Below, one piece after another: positions 23,206 through 35,349 of a DNA stretch of 64,000 bases (positions are counted from its first letter, which is position 1; each line of letters begins with the position of its first letter). Position numbers and translations under genes: made by a program. The stretch comes from Anastrepha obliqua (Eukaryota; Arthropoda; Insecta; Diptera; Tephritidae). The notes beneath the pieces were generated by a model. It saw nothing but the letters and a program-made list of their open reading frames with translations, made no database searches and was not told the DNA's origin. The stretch lies in contig NC_072893.1 in NCBI RefSeq assembly GCF_027943255.1, forward strand, positions 92,511,784 through 92,575,783, read 5' to 3'.

Positions 23206-26000
23206 GACTTAAAATTTTTAGATGAATAATAATTAAACCAGTAATACCAACTCTACTGAAATTTTGAGATCAACGGAAGTTAGTTTCAATCTCCTAAAAT
23301 ACTGCTTTTTTTCAGAAGTAAATCCATTATTTAAGTCACCTCGAGATAGATTTAAATATTTTATATTTACTTAAAATGAATTAAAAAGTAAGTAAGGTAG
23401 AGGATAGTAAACAATCAACTGAGCCGATAACAATTCAATTGTTTCACGTACAGAACATAATAAAATTCGGGGATTCCCTGACCGCATTGCTCTTATGTGG
23501 TCAGTGGTAAAAATAATTTGGTTACTCATTACAATTGTGTGAAACAAGAAGTAATTGAATTGGAATATATTTTATTATTTCTTAATGCAACGTATGATTT
23601 TTGTTAATCTCATAAAAAATTTTAAGGTAAAAATAAATTTAAAATTTCAATTATAGATCGATAATTTATCAACGATAACACACCAATAGGTAGTGCTTTA
23701 TTTTATCTGTAGTCAGTAAATTGTTACTCTATAGTATGGAAGGTAAAGGGCATTCCCGGGTAACCAAGTTGACAGAAAAGTATCTATTGCCTAAAAAATA
23801 TCTATTGCCAAAAGTCGCCGGATAAGTCGCTAAATCATTTTTGTCGTCAAAACTTTTTTTTTGTCGTCAAGACTCAAGCAAAAGTCGTCAGTTCTAGCGA
23901 CAAAGTTACTAAATTGGCAACACTGATTAAATATCTCGCCCTCTTTCTTCTCAATCTCTTTGCTCCACGCGTCTTGTGTTTCCGACAATGTGTAGTTCTT
24001 CAATACACCGTTAATATAGTACTAATACACACACATGTTCATCAGTTCCAAGTACAAAACTTCAGACAGACAGACTCCTTGCTTAGTGAAACCTGCACCT
24101 GAACTTGTCTTCTTTCCAATCAAATTATCTTAAAATCAACTTGCCTGTCAGTTGAAGAGTTATTTTGATCATACCTAAGCGCTGATAGCATAAAGAAATT
24201 TTTTTGCGTTTTATTAAATTTTAGTGCTACTGTACACGTACATATATGTATATGCGGGTCCTCCTATGCGCTTGATATTATATATAATATTATATTATAT
24301 AAAAATAATAACTATAAGGAGCCGGTGAGAGTCGGATGTAAAGAATGGCAGATAATAAAACCACCTCAACTCTCCAATATACAGCTAATAGCAGCCATTT
24401 GAAAATTGATTGAAGCAAAGATACGCCAAGAATTTTCCTTATGCCATTAAAAAACACATTTTTAACATTCTCTGCAGTAGAAACATTAACCATTTCGTGT
24501 AAATACATTTCATGTACATATATAGTAGGTGATTTGCCAAGAAAAATCGACATTCTAATCTCTGATCTACTCCAGCCAGCTCTTTTCTCACTTGATACTT
24601 TACTACAAAATGAAAAAAACATTAAATTTTAATGGGATTCTTTAGTTGGCAGCGAATGACACGGAAAACTGTTTCAGAGAAGGGAAGCGATGGGGAAGGT
24701 AATAGAAATTATGGAAAACGGCAAATGTCTGCATCGGAATCGAACATTGCGCCGATAAGGTCGATGGCAAAAGCTCTTAAAAACCGGCAGAAAATAGAGG
24801 GCGAAAGAGCGTGGCAATGTGGTGTAAAGAAAATAAATGCGCAAAGTTCATTTAATGCCAAAAACCACAGATGCAAATCACTGCCAACCAAAAAGCTGGA
24901 AACACTGAAAGTGCGGGCGAATATCTTCTTTTGAAGCATATTTTCTGTCTAAGTAGTGGCGTTGGATAGACACACAAGTTGGTCATAGTGAACCCATGTC
25001 CAACTAATCCGCTCTTAATTAAAGTATGCACAAAAACGGCAGGAGAAGCTAATGGCTGGTTTTAATATTCTTACGCAAAATATGCTGGAGCCAATGTGTG
25101 CTCATAGGCAAACATGTATGTATGTATGTTTATATGTATGCATGCAGCAGAAAAGCAGCTGCAAGAAATTATTGAAAATTTTACTATGACTTCTTCGTCT
25201 TGAGTTGGTAGTTTGATAGTTTGGCATTTGTAATGTCTAGTGGTGGATAGTGAGTGCCTCAGGATAAATATTAGTTAGTTCTACGAACTCTTTACTCCGA
25301 ACTGTAGAAAGTGGTGCAGTCATGGACCATCCCCACTGGCGTTTAAACTTCAGAAATAAATCTTAACAGCCGAGCCAACTACCCAGCCGCCTTTGAACAA
25401 AACAACTTATTTGTCTTTCGGTCTAACCAATTTCCTCCGAAGGTGTTTTTGTATGCACTTCTAATGTATAAGTATGTACAAATGTATGAGCAATTTCTAA
25501 GTCTTGTCTGCTCACCATGTGATAAGATCATAATCCCATTTATGTCCTTTTCTGACTAAAAACTTCCTTAACCAAACGAGTCACGGATTTGTTTCTCTTT
25601 GAAGTGTGGGGCCTCTTAGGCTTGTGGTGGTGAAGCCAATGCACACAATAACCCAACAAACTATATACTGCATATACAAATATTATAGATTTATAATTAT
25701 TTAACTCTATAAATTGAGGTGTTTTTTAACATCTATTAAAGTATTTTATTTAATAAAGATTCGGGTTTCCATATGTATCTTTTACATTAATGTTCTTCGG
25801 ATCACGAAAAAACTACCTGAGTATTTAGTATTTAATGTAAGTAGTATAAAAAAGTACTTGAACCGTTGCAAATTATAAGCAGCGTGTTAAAAAAAATCAT
25901 AAAATAAGCAGGCTTGAAGCTTGAAGATGAGTGATCATTCGCATCACATCGAATTAATTATTTGATGAGCGCAGCGTTGGTATAGTCATACATTTGTATA
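23206..26000. other. unannotated stretch
   Basis: No gene or element recognised over 2.8 kb. There is local repetition at 23780-23890 (TATCTATTGCC twice, TTTGTCGTCAA twice, AAAAGTCG twice). A basic 100-codon frame at 24632-24934 overlaps another frame on the opposite strand. A TATG microsatellite lies near 25110-25140. Confidence 0.45.
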
Positions 26001-26290
26001 CACAGGGTCGTTTGAATAGTCCGTGCAAAACTAAAAACTACTTAACTGCTTGAGGTAAACTTTTTTTATTTTCCGAAACAGTCTCCTTTTAGGCTTATAC
26101 ACTTCATCCAAGGCTCTTCTATTAATTTAATAATAAAGATAGGATTTGTCCAAGTCTGATAAATAGCCATTCGTTTCTGCAATAACCTCCTCGTCTGAAT
26201 AAAATCTTTTCCCCGCCAGCTACTTTTTCAAATTGGGGAACAAATAGTAGTGCGAGGGATCCGAAGGAGCCAAGAAAAAAAATCAGTCCC
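26001..26290 (-). mobile_element. mariner 3' end fragment
   Basis: Minus-strand C-terminal scrap. A TIR-like end CACAGGGTCGTTTGAATAGT begins at 26001 after TA. Read on the minus strand from 26290, the codons give pieces resembling the mariner tail: LAGKRFYSDEEVIAETNGYL with frame changes, then a WTKCI-like block and a short KGD-FGK ending near 26080. The rest of the element is missing. Confidence 0.65.
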
Positions 26291-26529
26291 ATCATAGAAT
26301 CCGTCGTAGAAACCCTTTGAATACGAATACGAAAAAATTGTAATCAATTTTTTAAGTCAACAAGAAAAAAGTGCTGCCAAACTTAAATGTCAAATTTTGA
26401 TATTTCGACAACAGCTGACTTCAATGTAAACAAGACAATTTACCAAATAATCTTTAAGTTTTTTGTCAAGTTAGCAGAATTTTCAAATTAATTTATTCGT
26501 TCTCCATTAACGGAGGAGAAAAGTGAGAG

Positions 26530-26960
26530 AACCAAAGGGAAACTCAGAATTGAGCGAAAAATATTGAGATATGCAAGCAATCCTCTCGATATGCACAAAC
26601 CGATGTAAGTGCTTGGGAGCCTATCAGCACGGAGTTGGCAAAGATTTCGACGTGCCAATGTGGCAGTCGACATTTAGCTATGTGCTAAAAGATGTATTGG
26701 CATCATTAGAAACACGATTGTGCCCTCAGTGGACGAATCTCGACATGAGTGCCATTAAAAAAACGGTATAACAAGATGGAATTCTATCAAAAATCCAGAA
26801 TTCCTGCATCGTTTTGTTTGTGGATTGAACGCACATAAAAATTATTTCTCCTACTAAAAAAAATTCCTCTACTACAACCGGAAGGGCTACTACAGTATCA
26901 ACAGTCTACGATGAATTGCATGATAGGGCTGAATTACTCGACTTTATCGATTGAAACAAA
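26530..26960 (+). pseudogene. PIF/Harbinger transposase relic
   Basis: A plus-strand remnant of a Harbinger-type transposase related to HARBI1. The first part (KLRIERKILRYASNPLDMHK) resembles the N-terminal region. A frame at 26571-26770 then contains LGAYQHGVGKDFDVPMWQST, VLKDVLASLETRLCPQW and NLDMS. After a frame change come IPASLFCLW and FVD followed by a stop and THIKIISPTK, the block around the first catalytic aspartate, then pieces like YYNRKGYYS. Stops and shifts are frequent. No TIRs were found. Family identity rests on motif order. Confidence 0.7.
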
Positions 26961-27295
26961 TGCCAAAGGCAAAGAAATATACCCATCTGCCTCAAACTTC
27001 GTGGGTGTTTTTCCAGAGATGCTAATTTACCGAAGAACTGAGTAAATATGAGAAAATGATAGTAAAAGTAATAACTGTAATGATCCTTGAATTTTTTTAG
27101 TGGCATTTTTTTTAAACTTATATCAGGAATAAATTGATAAAATACTAAATATTATATTAAAAAAACTCAAAAAGTGAGCCAGCTCAGGTAGGAAGAACGA
27201 TTTCTCTATATATTTCTAAAATAGTAAATGAAGAAGGTTGTTTTTAAATCCTTTCCTTCTCCTTTAATGTTTTTTGTTTGTCTTCATAAAGGGAC
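26961..27295. other. unannotated AT-rich spacer
   Basis: AT-rich; nothing recognised between the Harbinger relic and a SINE fragment. Confidence 0.4.
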
Positions 27296-27470
27296 AGAGT
27301 TGTATGCCGCCCCGGACTGATAAATAATTTTATAAGAAGCTGTTCCATAGCTGAAATACTCTAGAAAGTATACCGAGTAACGACTGCTCTTAAACAATTA
27401 AATTTTTTTTTTTGATGTTTCATACCCACAGGGTGCATCAAACGCATGAGCTACAGCATAGTCATGTAAT
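27296..27470 (-). mobile_element. tRNA-derived SINE, copy 3 (diverged body)
   Basis: Strongly diverged minus-strand copy. The order GCCGCCCCGGACTGATAAAT, TTTATAAGAAGCTGTTCCAT, GCTGAAATACTCTAGAAAGT, AACGACTGCTCTTAAA and GATGTTTCATACC follows the family body block by block. No head or tail is recognisable. Confidence 0.55.
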
Positions 27471-27837
27471 CGCACTTAACCCCATTCCGCTTGCTATAAA
27501 ACAGGTGGTAAAGAGAATTGGTTCTTGATACCTTACCCATTCTCTATTAGCAGTAACATCTAATGGTAATCCAGGACTCGGTCTACATTTGTAACTGCAA
27601 ATGTTTTCTACCATACACTTAATTGAAGGACTTATCCTCTTTATATATAAATAAATATACTATTTTTATAGGGGAAAGACAATGAAATAGGGTCAGTAAA
27701 GCAAAATTTAATAAAACTAAAATAAAATTTTAAAAAAGCTTTAATAAAAAGTAATTTTTAAAAGTCTAAGATGTAATTAGTACTTTTTTGTTTTGACGTA
27801 GTAATGCAGCTGCGGCGCATATGTCCTTAGACAGCTT

Positions 27838-28000
27838 GCCAACCACTTCAAGGGTAGTTGAGTCCTGTAAATCCAGGCTGAACTATGTTGGTTGGCATAA
27901 TATCCTGGGACGGGACACGTGCATATTACGGGTAACGAGGCCTCTGACTCTTTAGCTAGGATGTGTCAACTTTTTTGGCCCGGAGCCCGTTCTACCGTTG
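27838..28000 (+). mobile_element. LINE RNase H fragment
   Basis: A short scrap of the RNase H domain end of a LINE polyprotein. Pieces in adjacent frames read RVVESCKSRLNYVG, HITGNEASDSLAR (family form GNExADxLAR) and FFGPEPV. It stops where the TTTTCCCAAA-rich tract starts at about 28005. It is too short for clade assignment. Confidence 0.6.
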
Positions 28001-28004
28001 CCGA

Positions 28005-28182
28005 CCAGTTTTCCCAATCCATTCTTCCCAAAACTTTTTTCCCAATGCTTACTTTTCCCAAAGGTAAATGTTCCCAAATTTTTTCATCCAAACTGTTTTT
28101 CCCAAATACATTTTTTTCCAAAACTTTTGTTCCCAATAAAATAACTCCCAAACCAATTTTCCCAAAACCATTTTCCCAATTC
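28005..28182. repeat. degenerate TTTTCCCAAA-type tandem tract
   Basis: About ten diverged units of roughly 15-25 bp, each containing TTCCCAA, for example TTTTCCCAATCCATTCTTCC and ACCATTTTCCCAATTC. The same motif resumes at 28590-28625 on the other side of the 96 bp repeats, so the two tracts probably flank one unit. Confidence 0.8.
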
Positions 28183-28478
28183 AAAAATACGGTGGATTGA
28201 GTAGCCGGAGTTGGACTGATGAGGGTTATTTTTTTGAAGCGCGACCGAAGGCCGCCCACGCGAAAAGGAGTTCTACGCAAAAATACGGTGGATTGCGTAG
28301 CCGGAGTTTGACTGATGAGGGTTACTTTTTTGAAGTGCGGCCGAAGGCCGCCCACGCGAAAAGGAGTTCTACGCAAAAATACGGTGGATTGCGTAGCCGG
28401 AGTCGGACTGATGAGGGTTATTTTTTTGAAGCGCGGCCGAAGGCCGCCCACGCGAAAAGAAGTTCTACCCAAAAATAC
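28183..28478. repeat. 96 bp tandem repeat, three full copies
   Basis: Copies start at 28183, 28279 and 28375, and a truncated fourth starts at 28471, giving a constant 96 bp period. Each unit has AAAAATACGGTGGATTG, GTAGCCGGAGT, GACTGATGAGGGTTA and a perfect or near-perfect hairpin GCGGCCGAAGGCCGC. Because 96 is divisible by three, frames stay open on both strands (27966-28508 minus, 28197-28499 plus) and encode a 32-residue repeat. That is a property of the period, not evidence of a gene. Units differ at only a few positions, so the array is young or homogenised. Confidence 0.92.
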
Positions 28479-28659
28479 TGTGAATTCTATCGAAACTGAA
28501 GAAAACATTATTATTATTATTATTTTTAATTTAATAAATAATTTTTTGCTCTTCGGAAAAAAATGTATTTGGGAAAAAAGTCTGGGAAAAATAAATTAAT
28601 TTTCCCAAAACCATTTTCCCAATTCAATTAAAATCCTATTTTTTTTCGTACGTGTTCCA

Positions 28660-31600
28660 TAAAACAGGTTTGGCCCACTTAAAAAACAAAAACAATAGAA
28701 GAGTAAGCCTTAAAATCGACGATACACGTAATTTTTCTTTGCCATTTTTAATTTTTTTTTATATAATATTATACAGTGTCACCCTAGGAATTTTTTTTTT
28801 GTAAGAAACTTAAACTGCAAATACTTTTGCCTACCTTGTAGGCATTGTTATGGTCCTATCAATGGTTTCTTGGGTTAACATTTGACGCAAGGAAACTCTT
28901 TTACAAATTTGCGCCACATAAAAGCGTTCGCACGTTTTAAGATGACCGGCCGTCTTCCTTTGCCTAACTGACTACTGATTGTTTTTGTGCGCACGTTCTG
29001 TAACCAGTAGCATCTTGAGAAAGTTTCTGCAAAGGCTGAGGTTTCGCAGCTGAAGCTGTTTATATTTAAACTGAGGTCAGAGAGTACTAAATCAAGTGTG
29101 ACAACGGGTAAAAGCACACCACAACGTGGAAGCAAATGTGGCGCAAACTTTTTGGACAGAAAATCAAGACATTTCTTCGTAAAAAACTATGTACTATAGG
29201 AGGGTAAGAGCTGTACAAATTTAAGCAGCTTAAAACTCTACCGTTTGGCCGACCGACATGCAAACAACAGTTGCAAACTACTATGCGCCACTGCTCCAAA
29301 ATAATCGTGCGGGTTCAGTGCCGCTGTCGATTAAGAAGTTTACAGCCCGCAGTATCGAGTACCTACGGCCAGTCACATACGTTTCCTTCCACCTCCGGCT
29401 TCCATATGAAGTTACAGAAGTTACAAGTAACCTTTCTGTTGCTTCAATGCAACAAATTTGCTTTTCTTCTATACAAAAGTTTTCTACGCTGGTCGCAAGA
29501 TAATAAACGCTCAAGCAAGAAATGGCACAAATGCACAATACTGTTATGTGCGTATGTGGCATGATGTTATCAGTGCACGGATGTGTGGTATGGGAAGAAG
29601 GAAGTAGACCAACATTGTTACAGCTGGCAAAACAAATGTGTTGTACTACGCGATTTAATGCTTTGCGGCTGAATGGACACGTCAGGCGCAAAAGGGTTGC
29701 GACGCAAATAAATGGAGAGGCTATGAATTGAGTGTGTCTGTGGAGGAGGGGAAAGGGATTTGTTCCAAGTTAGGCAGAAGACATAAATAAGCTTAACAAG
29801 TAGTTTGAAAATGGCGCTTTTAACTGATATGGTGGCGAGCGCGAATGGATTAAAGTTACTATGTATGTGGAGGTGTGATGTGCAGGTGCCAGCTTGGCAG
29901 ACACATGTTGGGTTTTGCCGCCCTAAAAAATTGGAGATCAATAAAATTACCGAGATGCAGAAATGTATTACATATTCCCGAATTACAGATAATATTACAT
30001 TATTTAGAAAGTTACAAAAATATTATCCAAATATTTTTTAGAGTTCAACATGAGAATTTTTTCATATGACATTTTAATTCTTTACATTTATGAATTTTTA
30101 AAGATTTTTGCTAAAACAATCAAGATCTGATTAGGCACTAGGCTTGAGACCGACCTCATAAAATCAACCACCAATGAGTAGAAAAACAAAGCCGCAAATT
30201 AGGCTCTCTTTAAGAGTTATTGTTTTTACTATGATTTGACTGCATGCCTCTGCAATGCCCGGTTCTTAAATGGGACTCGAATGGTTGATGACGATGCAGA
30301 AGCAAAGACTGGCATCAGTACCATTCAAGAGATGCAGTGCCTTAGATGTTCGTAATATCAAAGCATCTCCCAGGTATCGGTTAATTATGCGCCTTTTTAT
30401 TATAGCTAAACAAAAAGTTTATCTGGTACTTTGAAGAATGACACGTCACTCGGTCCAACGTAAGCTATTTGGGAGAGGTATCATGAATTTATATATTCTC
30501 CGAATTCTGGGAGACTGTAAAAGTGTCTGGCTTACAGAATGTTGTAGGCCGGAGCAAACAAGCGCCACAACTTTGTGACTAACGTCTAGATCATACATAA
30601 AATATGGAGCAAGTACTTCCGCTAACCTACTGAATTTTAACAGCAGTGAAGTCACAAGAAAAGTTAAGGAGCCGAAATCCTCAGTCCTAGTTGTGTAAGT
30701 TCTGCTTATGTAAGTACGAAATTATTATTCTTAATTTATTTGAATAGAGCATATTGTGTGAAGGGATAGAGCTCTTCATCATATCGAAATATAATATAAC
30801 GACATTTCAGACAAGATGGATCTCTATCATGTGACTTTAATTGCATTTTGGAGGAAATAATTGGAGCTTAGGAACTAAGCCCTTTAGGTACCATCTTGGT
30901 TTCTAGGAGTATAAAATTGTTGGCATCCAGATTATCGACATTAAAAGGAAAGACCGTCCTAAAACTTAAAAAACCCCTATTATTTCGCTTTATTTTAAAG
31001 TATTGTATATATCTTACGAATTTCTAAAATACTCAAGAAAAATATTTAAGTAATCCGGGAACTTATGAACATTTGAAGCAGGAGAGTAAAGAAGGATTTT
31101 TTATCTTCTTTTGCGTTTTTTCGAAAAGTAAATGTATTAAAAAGTACATGTGACAAATTGGAAATTTATTTTTATCGATCAGTGTTATTCAAGGACAACA
31201 AATTACACTCCTTTCTGTGAACTCGCGCTCTTACTACTGCTTTTACTCCTACTCAATTTCCTTGTTTTATTTTGGTTTCTATTCTAATTTCTTTCCATTT
31301 TTGATACAGTTTATATTCCTTGATCGCCTCTTTATTTGGGCCCCTATGTGCACCCACATGAATGAATACACCCCTGGAAGTGCGCGAGTAACGTCGCAGC
31401 AGTAAGGCTATTTGAGAAGTGGTGAAGTTCTGTGCTGCTCAGACATGCGAACCACTAATCTGTAACTAATTTGTTGCACACAAGTTTAATTGAGATAACT
31501 CGCTACATAATGGCCGTTGGAGATATGAAAATATTGGATGTCTCTACAAAAGTAAGCACTAACGACCAAAGCTATGGAATTCATGTAGAGTGACTATTTT

Positions 31601-33585
31601 AATTGCGCCTCTTGAATTTTTGCGTACCATAAAGATTTATCGAAAGTTATAATTAAAGTGTGAATTTATATTTGCTTTGGCGTTGGTCTGTGCACACTTT
31701 TGCATTCTCTGCATACAATTAACTCAATTAAAATTTTAACAATCTTCTCCGCTTTTCCCCTGTATTTCAACTCAACTCTCAAAGCCTAGACTCATTACTA
31801 TCACTTCTACTCCCACTGCCAAGGCACAATGCTCTTTGAGCCGATAAATAAATGTGGTTACAACAGTGAAATTATGCCAACATCGATACGTTTGTGGCCT
31901 GTGAGCTTTTGCGACAGCCATTGAAGCGATACCACACACTCATACATAGTTACTACCTACTTTGTATGCCCGCATAAATGTCGGACAGACAGACATTTTC
32001 ACAGTTCAATTGTTGTATGAATGGCAACACATTCCCTTATATTCATAATAGTGCACATACATAAATACTTACATTCGCACATTCACCTTCTTTTGCCATT
32101 TAAAGTTCTTATCTGATTGAGTGTGCAAGCAATCAAAGGCGAAAGTGTGTGCCTGTTTGAAAGAAGGCCGAGACAGTAAATGCCAGAGTAATTCAACCCG
32201 CATATTCGCCAGTCAAACAGTCCGAATATCAGGAATACTCGTACTGTGTTGTGAGTAGCCTGAATTGTAAACAGTGTTGAAACAGAGATGATTGAATTAA
32301 GCATTTATGGTTTGTTTGCCATTTATACCACAACTGGCAAGGGAGAGCAATGGCAGATGGGTTAGACTGCAGATCACTTTTACTGCTGCAGGTATTTTGC
32401 TACTGTTGTAAATGTTGAAATAACTGCAAAGTTTCCGTGTATTCTCTGCTGGCTTTGTGTTCCATCTTTTGTATTTGTCCCTCTTTTGGTGTAAATATTG
32501 TTTCCTTGCTGTTATCACCATTGGAAATTCTGGTATGGTAAACTGATACTACTAAAACGTTAGTGATATCAAAATAATTTTTTATGCTTTTATTTTCATT
32601 CCTTTCGCTCAAAAGTGGAACGTTTTTTTGTGACATATAATATTTTACGCATAAATACATACATACTTCAGTTCTATGGGTATGAGCGTGCTCGCGGTAA
32701 AAACTTTCTTTTGTGTAAAAAATTGCGAAATTTTTTGGCTGGTTGCTTGCACTTCCGATTTGCCAGTTTCTGGGTGTGCATCGCAAAGGAGAAAAGTAAC
32801 TGGCAATATGAAGATTGCGTATGATTTTATTAATAGGAACTTGAAAATACAAACAGCCATATTTTTCTAAATCTATAAAGTCATGGGAGTCATATGTCAA
32901 GAATGATGGAAAGAAAATTGCGCCCATCAGAGTGCGTGACGTCACGTTTTTCCAAGTTGTGCAGTGTTGCTAACCATTTGCGGTTCACAATAAATTTTGT
33001 GCTTTTTTATACCCAAAATGCGAACATTTTGAAGTTTCGTGTTTGCTTCTTTTTTTTTTAATTTAAAGCTACCGAAACCTTAAGTTAAAAAAAAAACTAT
33101 ATTATTAAACAAAAAAAGGTTAAAATAGGGCACTCTGAGAAGATTTTAGTGCTAATGAAAATTGTTTGACTCTTATAAAATTTGTTAATTTGAAAGTGCA
33201 AATTTAATTTTTGGATCCATTTAAGGTTATGCAAGTATATTAAATTTTCTTTTCTCAACTCTTCTTAAGATTGAAAACCTCTTTACACATTTTAAAAAGC
33301 GTTTGAACTTACTGAATGCAAATTAAAACCATTGAGGTGTAATCGTTTCTTCCGGCCACAGAATACCAGAAAATACTAAAGAAACCATACTGAAATTTTT
33401 ACAAAAAGAGTACCTTATCTAGTTACATAACCTCAAATATAGCAAATAAGTCGTTCCCTTACCAAAAGAGTTTCGCTTAACAAAAAGAAAACTCATTAAT
33501 TAAATTGTATCTACATAAGCATAACACATTTATTTAAAAAAAAGCACATTCTAAAGACAATTTGTCACGCATACAAAGTTCTTGA
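28660..33585. other. unannotated stretch, 4.9 kb
   Basis: The longest part of the window without an identified element. Several open frames of 100-181 codons occur on both strands (29281-29691 minus, 29618-29941 minus, 32400-32945 minus) but none shows a motif I recognise, and several overlap opposed frames. It could be host intronic or intergenic DNA. Confidence 0.45.
32400..32945 (-). CDS. orphan open frame, 181 codons, doubtful
   Basis: Longest uninterrupted frame in the window outside recognised elements. The product begins MTSRTLMGAIFFPSFLTYDS and has no signal peptide, membrane segment, repeat or domain I recognise. One part (HAHTHRTEVCMYLC) derives from an ACATACATAC-like microsatellite, which suggests chance. 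Opposed frames at 32615-32824 and 32676-32870 overlap it. A 181-codon frame is unusual in sequence this AT-rich, so I list it, but I doubt it is a gene. Confidence 0.15.
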   Translation of the reverse strand: MTSRTLMGAIFFPSFLTYDSHDFIDLEKYGCLYFQVPINKIIRNLHIASYFSPLRCTPRNWQIGSASNQPKNFAIFYTKESFYREHAHTHRTEVCMYLCVKYYMSQKNVPLLSERNENKSIKNYFDITNVLVVSVYHTRISNGDNSKETIFTPKEGQIQKMEHKASREYTETLQLFQHLQQ

Positions 33586-33586
33586 A

Positions 33587-34307
33587 GGGGGGACCCTCAT
33601 TTAGACGGTCGAAAAATGCATCATTTTTGGGAATTTTTTTCTCAGGTAAAATAACTTCAAACGTTTTGTAATTCATAAAGTACTTTAATAAATGTCTTGA
33701 CTGTCTACAAAAATTTTCGGAGAAGAAAAAAAACATTTTAAGTATGGAAATATACACCTCGTCCATGGCACCTCATTCTATCTGTGTACATTCTAGCGCT
33801 CTGAATTTTTTTCTGAAATAAAAAAACCAAATTTTTTTTAAAACTTTAGGATAATACCTTCGATGTGACATTTTGATTAAAAAAAAAAATGTCGAAATTG
33901 ATATTTTTTACCCAGTTTTATGTTAAAAGTGATTTTTCATGCATAAAAATTGACTTTAAAATTACAAAAAAATATGAAAATCTTTTTTTTTAAAAAAACA
34001 CTTAATGTCACATTGAAAACAATTTAATTATCTTTAAAATGAGCTATTGTAAAGCCTGATTGGTTCAATACAGCGTTCTCAATTGTGTACACAAAATCGA
34101 AAAATGATGTTTCGAGAAAAACGCGTTTAAAGTTTTGGATACAGGCGATCAGGCCACCCGTCGCGTCCTGTTAAAAATTTTGTCACTCCTTCAAAAATAC
34201 AGATATCGACTTGAAATTTTGAAAGTATATTCTTAAATAGTTGTAGAATAGATTAAAATTATTTCCAAAAAATCGATTTTTTTGACCCGATAAATGAGGG
34301 TCCCCCC
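33587..34307. mobile_element. MITE-like element, TIR GGGGGGACCCTCATTTA
   Basis: A 721 bp non-coding segment bounded by inverted GGGGGGACCCTCATTTA (33587-33603 and 34291-34307) with weaker pairing for another 20 bp. The right flank is TTAA at 34308-34311 and the left flank is TGAA, so a TTAA target with one later change is plausible. The interior is A/T-rich without coding potential. The TTAA target would point to a piggyBac-type source, which is inference. Confidence 0.78.
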
Positions 34308-34311
34308 TTAA

Positions 34312-35348
34312 GTAATTCAATAAAAATTTGGTGTTCTATTTTCATTAAATGGCCATTTTAATGCGTTTTTATATCCAAAGCTAGGCAACACTGCAATAGC
34401 GAGAGAGAGATTTGACTGCTGAAAGCAGAAGAACGCCAACAACAACTGCAATCGCGGGCAATGCTACCAGATGTTAAAAAAAGTAAAGCTAAATAAAACT
34501 GAGTGAATTATTGAACTAATTTAAAAAAAATGTATATTTTACAAAATTATAAACATTACTTTTAATTAGAACAGGCTAGAAAAATGTCATGAAGAACGAA
34601 CTAAAACTCCGAAACTAAATAACAACAACAAAAATGCTAAATCAAGTTACGAAAATGGTGCTAAAACCACTTAACTCATTGTCAAATTCGCTGAGCGCAA
34701 AGTAACGGCACCACGATAGGCGCCATCTCATTATCCTTTCCATAATGCATTTATGTTTTATTTCAGCCCAACAAAAGTAATTTCGGATTTCAAAAATAAA
34801 TAACGTAGTATTATATTTTCATACACTATATGTATAAGCTTTTGTGGTTATTTCAACCAGATTGCAATATTAATTCGGTTTATCGAGTCCGATTAAGCAG
34901 AACTTTGACTATTAGTTTTCAAGACTTCTTTGAAGTTTTTCGTTTATTGACATTTCATTTGCTATGGGAAAGAGATATATAAATGTATCAGTTTATCGAC
35001 ATACATATGTATATTTACAGAAGATTAAAATGTTCTGAGTGCCTTCCGCTGAATATCTTTAGTAAGCTATATTTAGCGATTTATAGGTTGTTGTGGATCA
35101 TACTATACGGCAATTAAACCGTGACAAAATGCTTTGAACAGGTTATTTGAGAAGTTTGTGTTTGCTCAATTAAGTTTCATATTACACCATTCCAAACTGG
35201 ACGTAAAAAAAGAAAAATGGATACATTCTTCAGTATTAATGGGACTAAAGTGAAAAGTCAGAGCTGGTGAGAAAAACAATATGTATTGTTTACTCACCGA
35301 ATGCAAGGACAAATGTGTGGTGCCAAAGATTATATTCTGGTAATCTCG
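34312..35348. other. unannotated stretch
   Basis: No gene or element recognised. It contains a GAGAGAGA patch at 34401 and a purine-rich AACAACAACA patch near 34440. Confidence 0.4.
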
Positions 35349-35349
35349 G

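Noticed and set aside
28183..28478. Hammerhead ribozyme in the 96 bp repeats (CTGATGAG followed by CGAAA in each unit)
   Set aside because: The core words are present, but I could not form stems I and III around them: the bases after GAAA do not pair with those before the putative cleavage site, and stem II has a mismatch at its second pair. A covariance-model search (for example Infernal with hammerhead models) would settle it.
27966..28508. 180-codon minus-strand open frame with a repeated 32-residue product
   Set aside because: It is open because the repeat period is 96 bp; the plus strand is open as well. It runs into a TTTTCCCAAA tract and has no start context or domain.
29281..29941. 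Minus-strand frames of 136 and 107 codons
   Set aside because: No recognisable domain; plus-strand frames overlap them; composition like flanking DNA.
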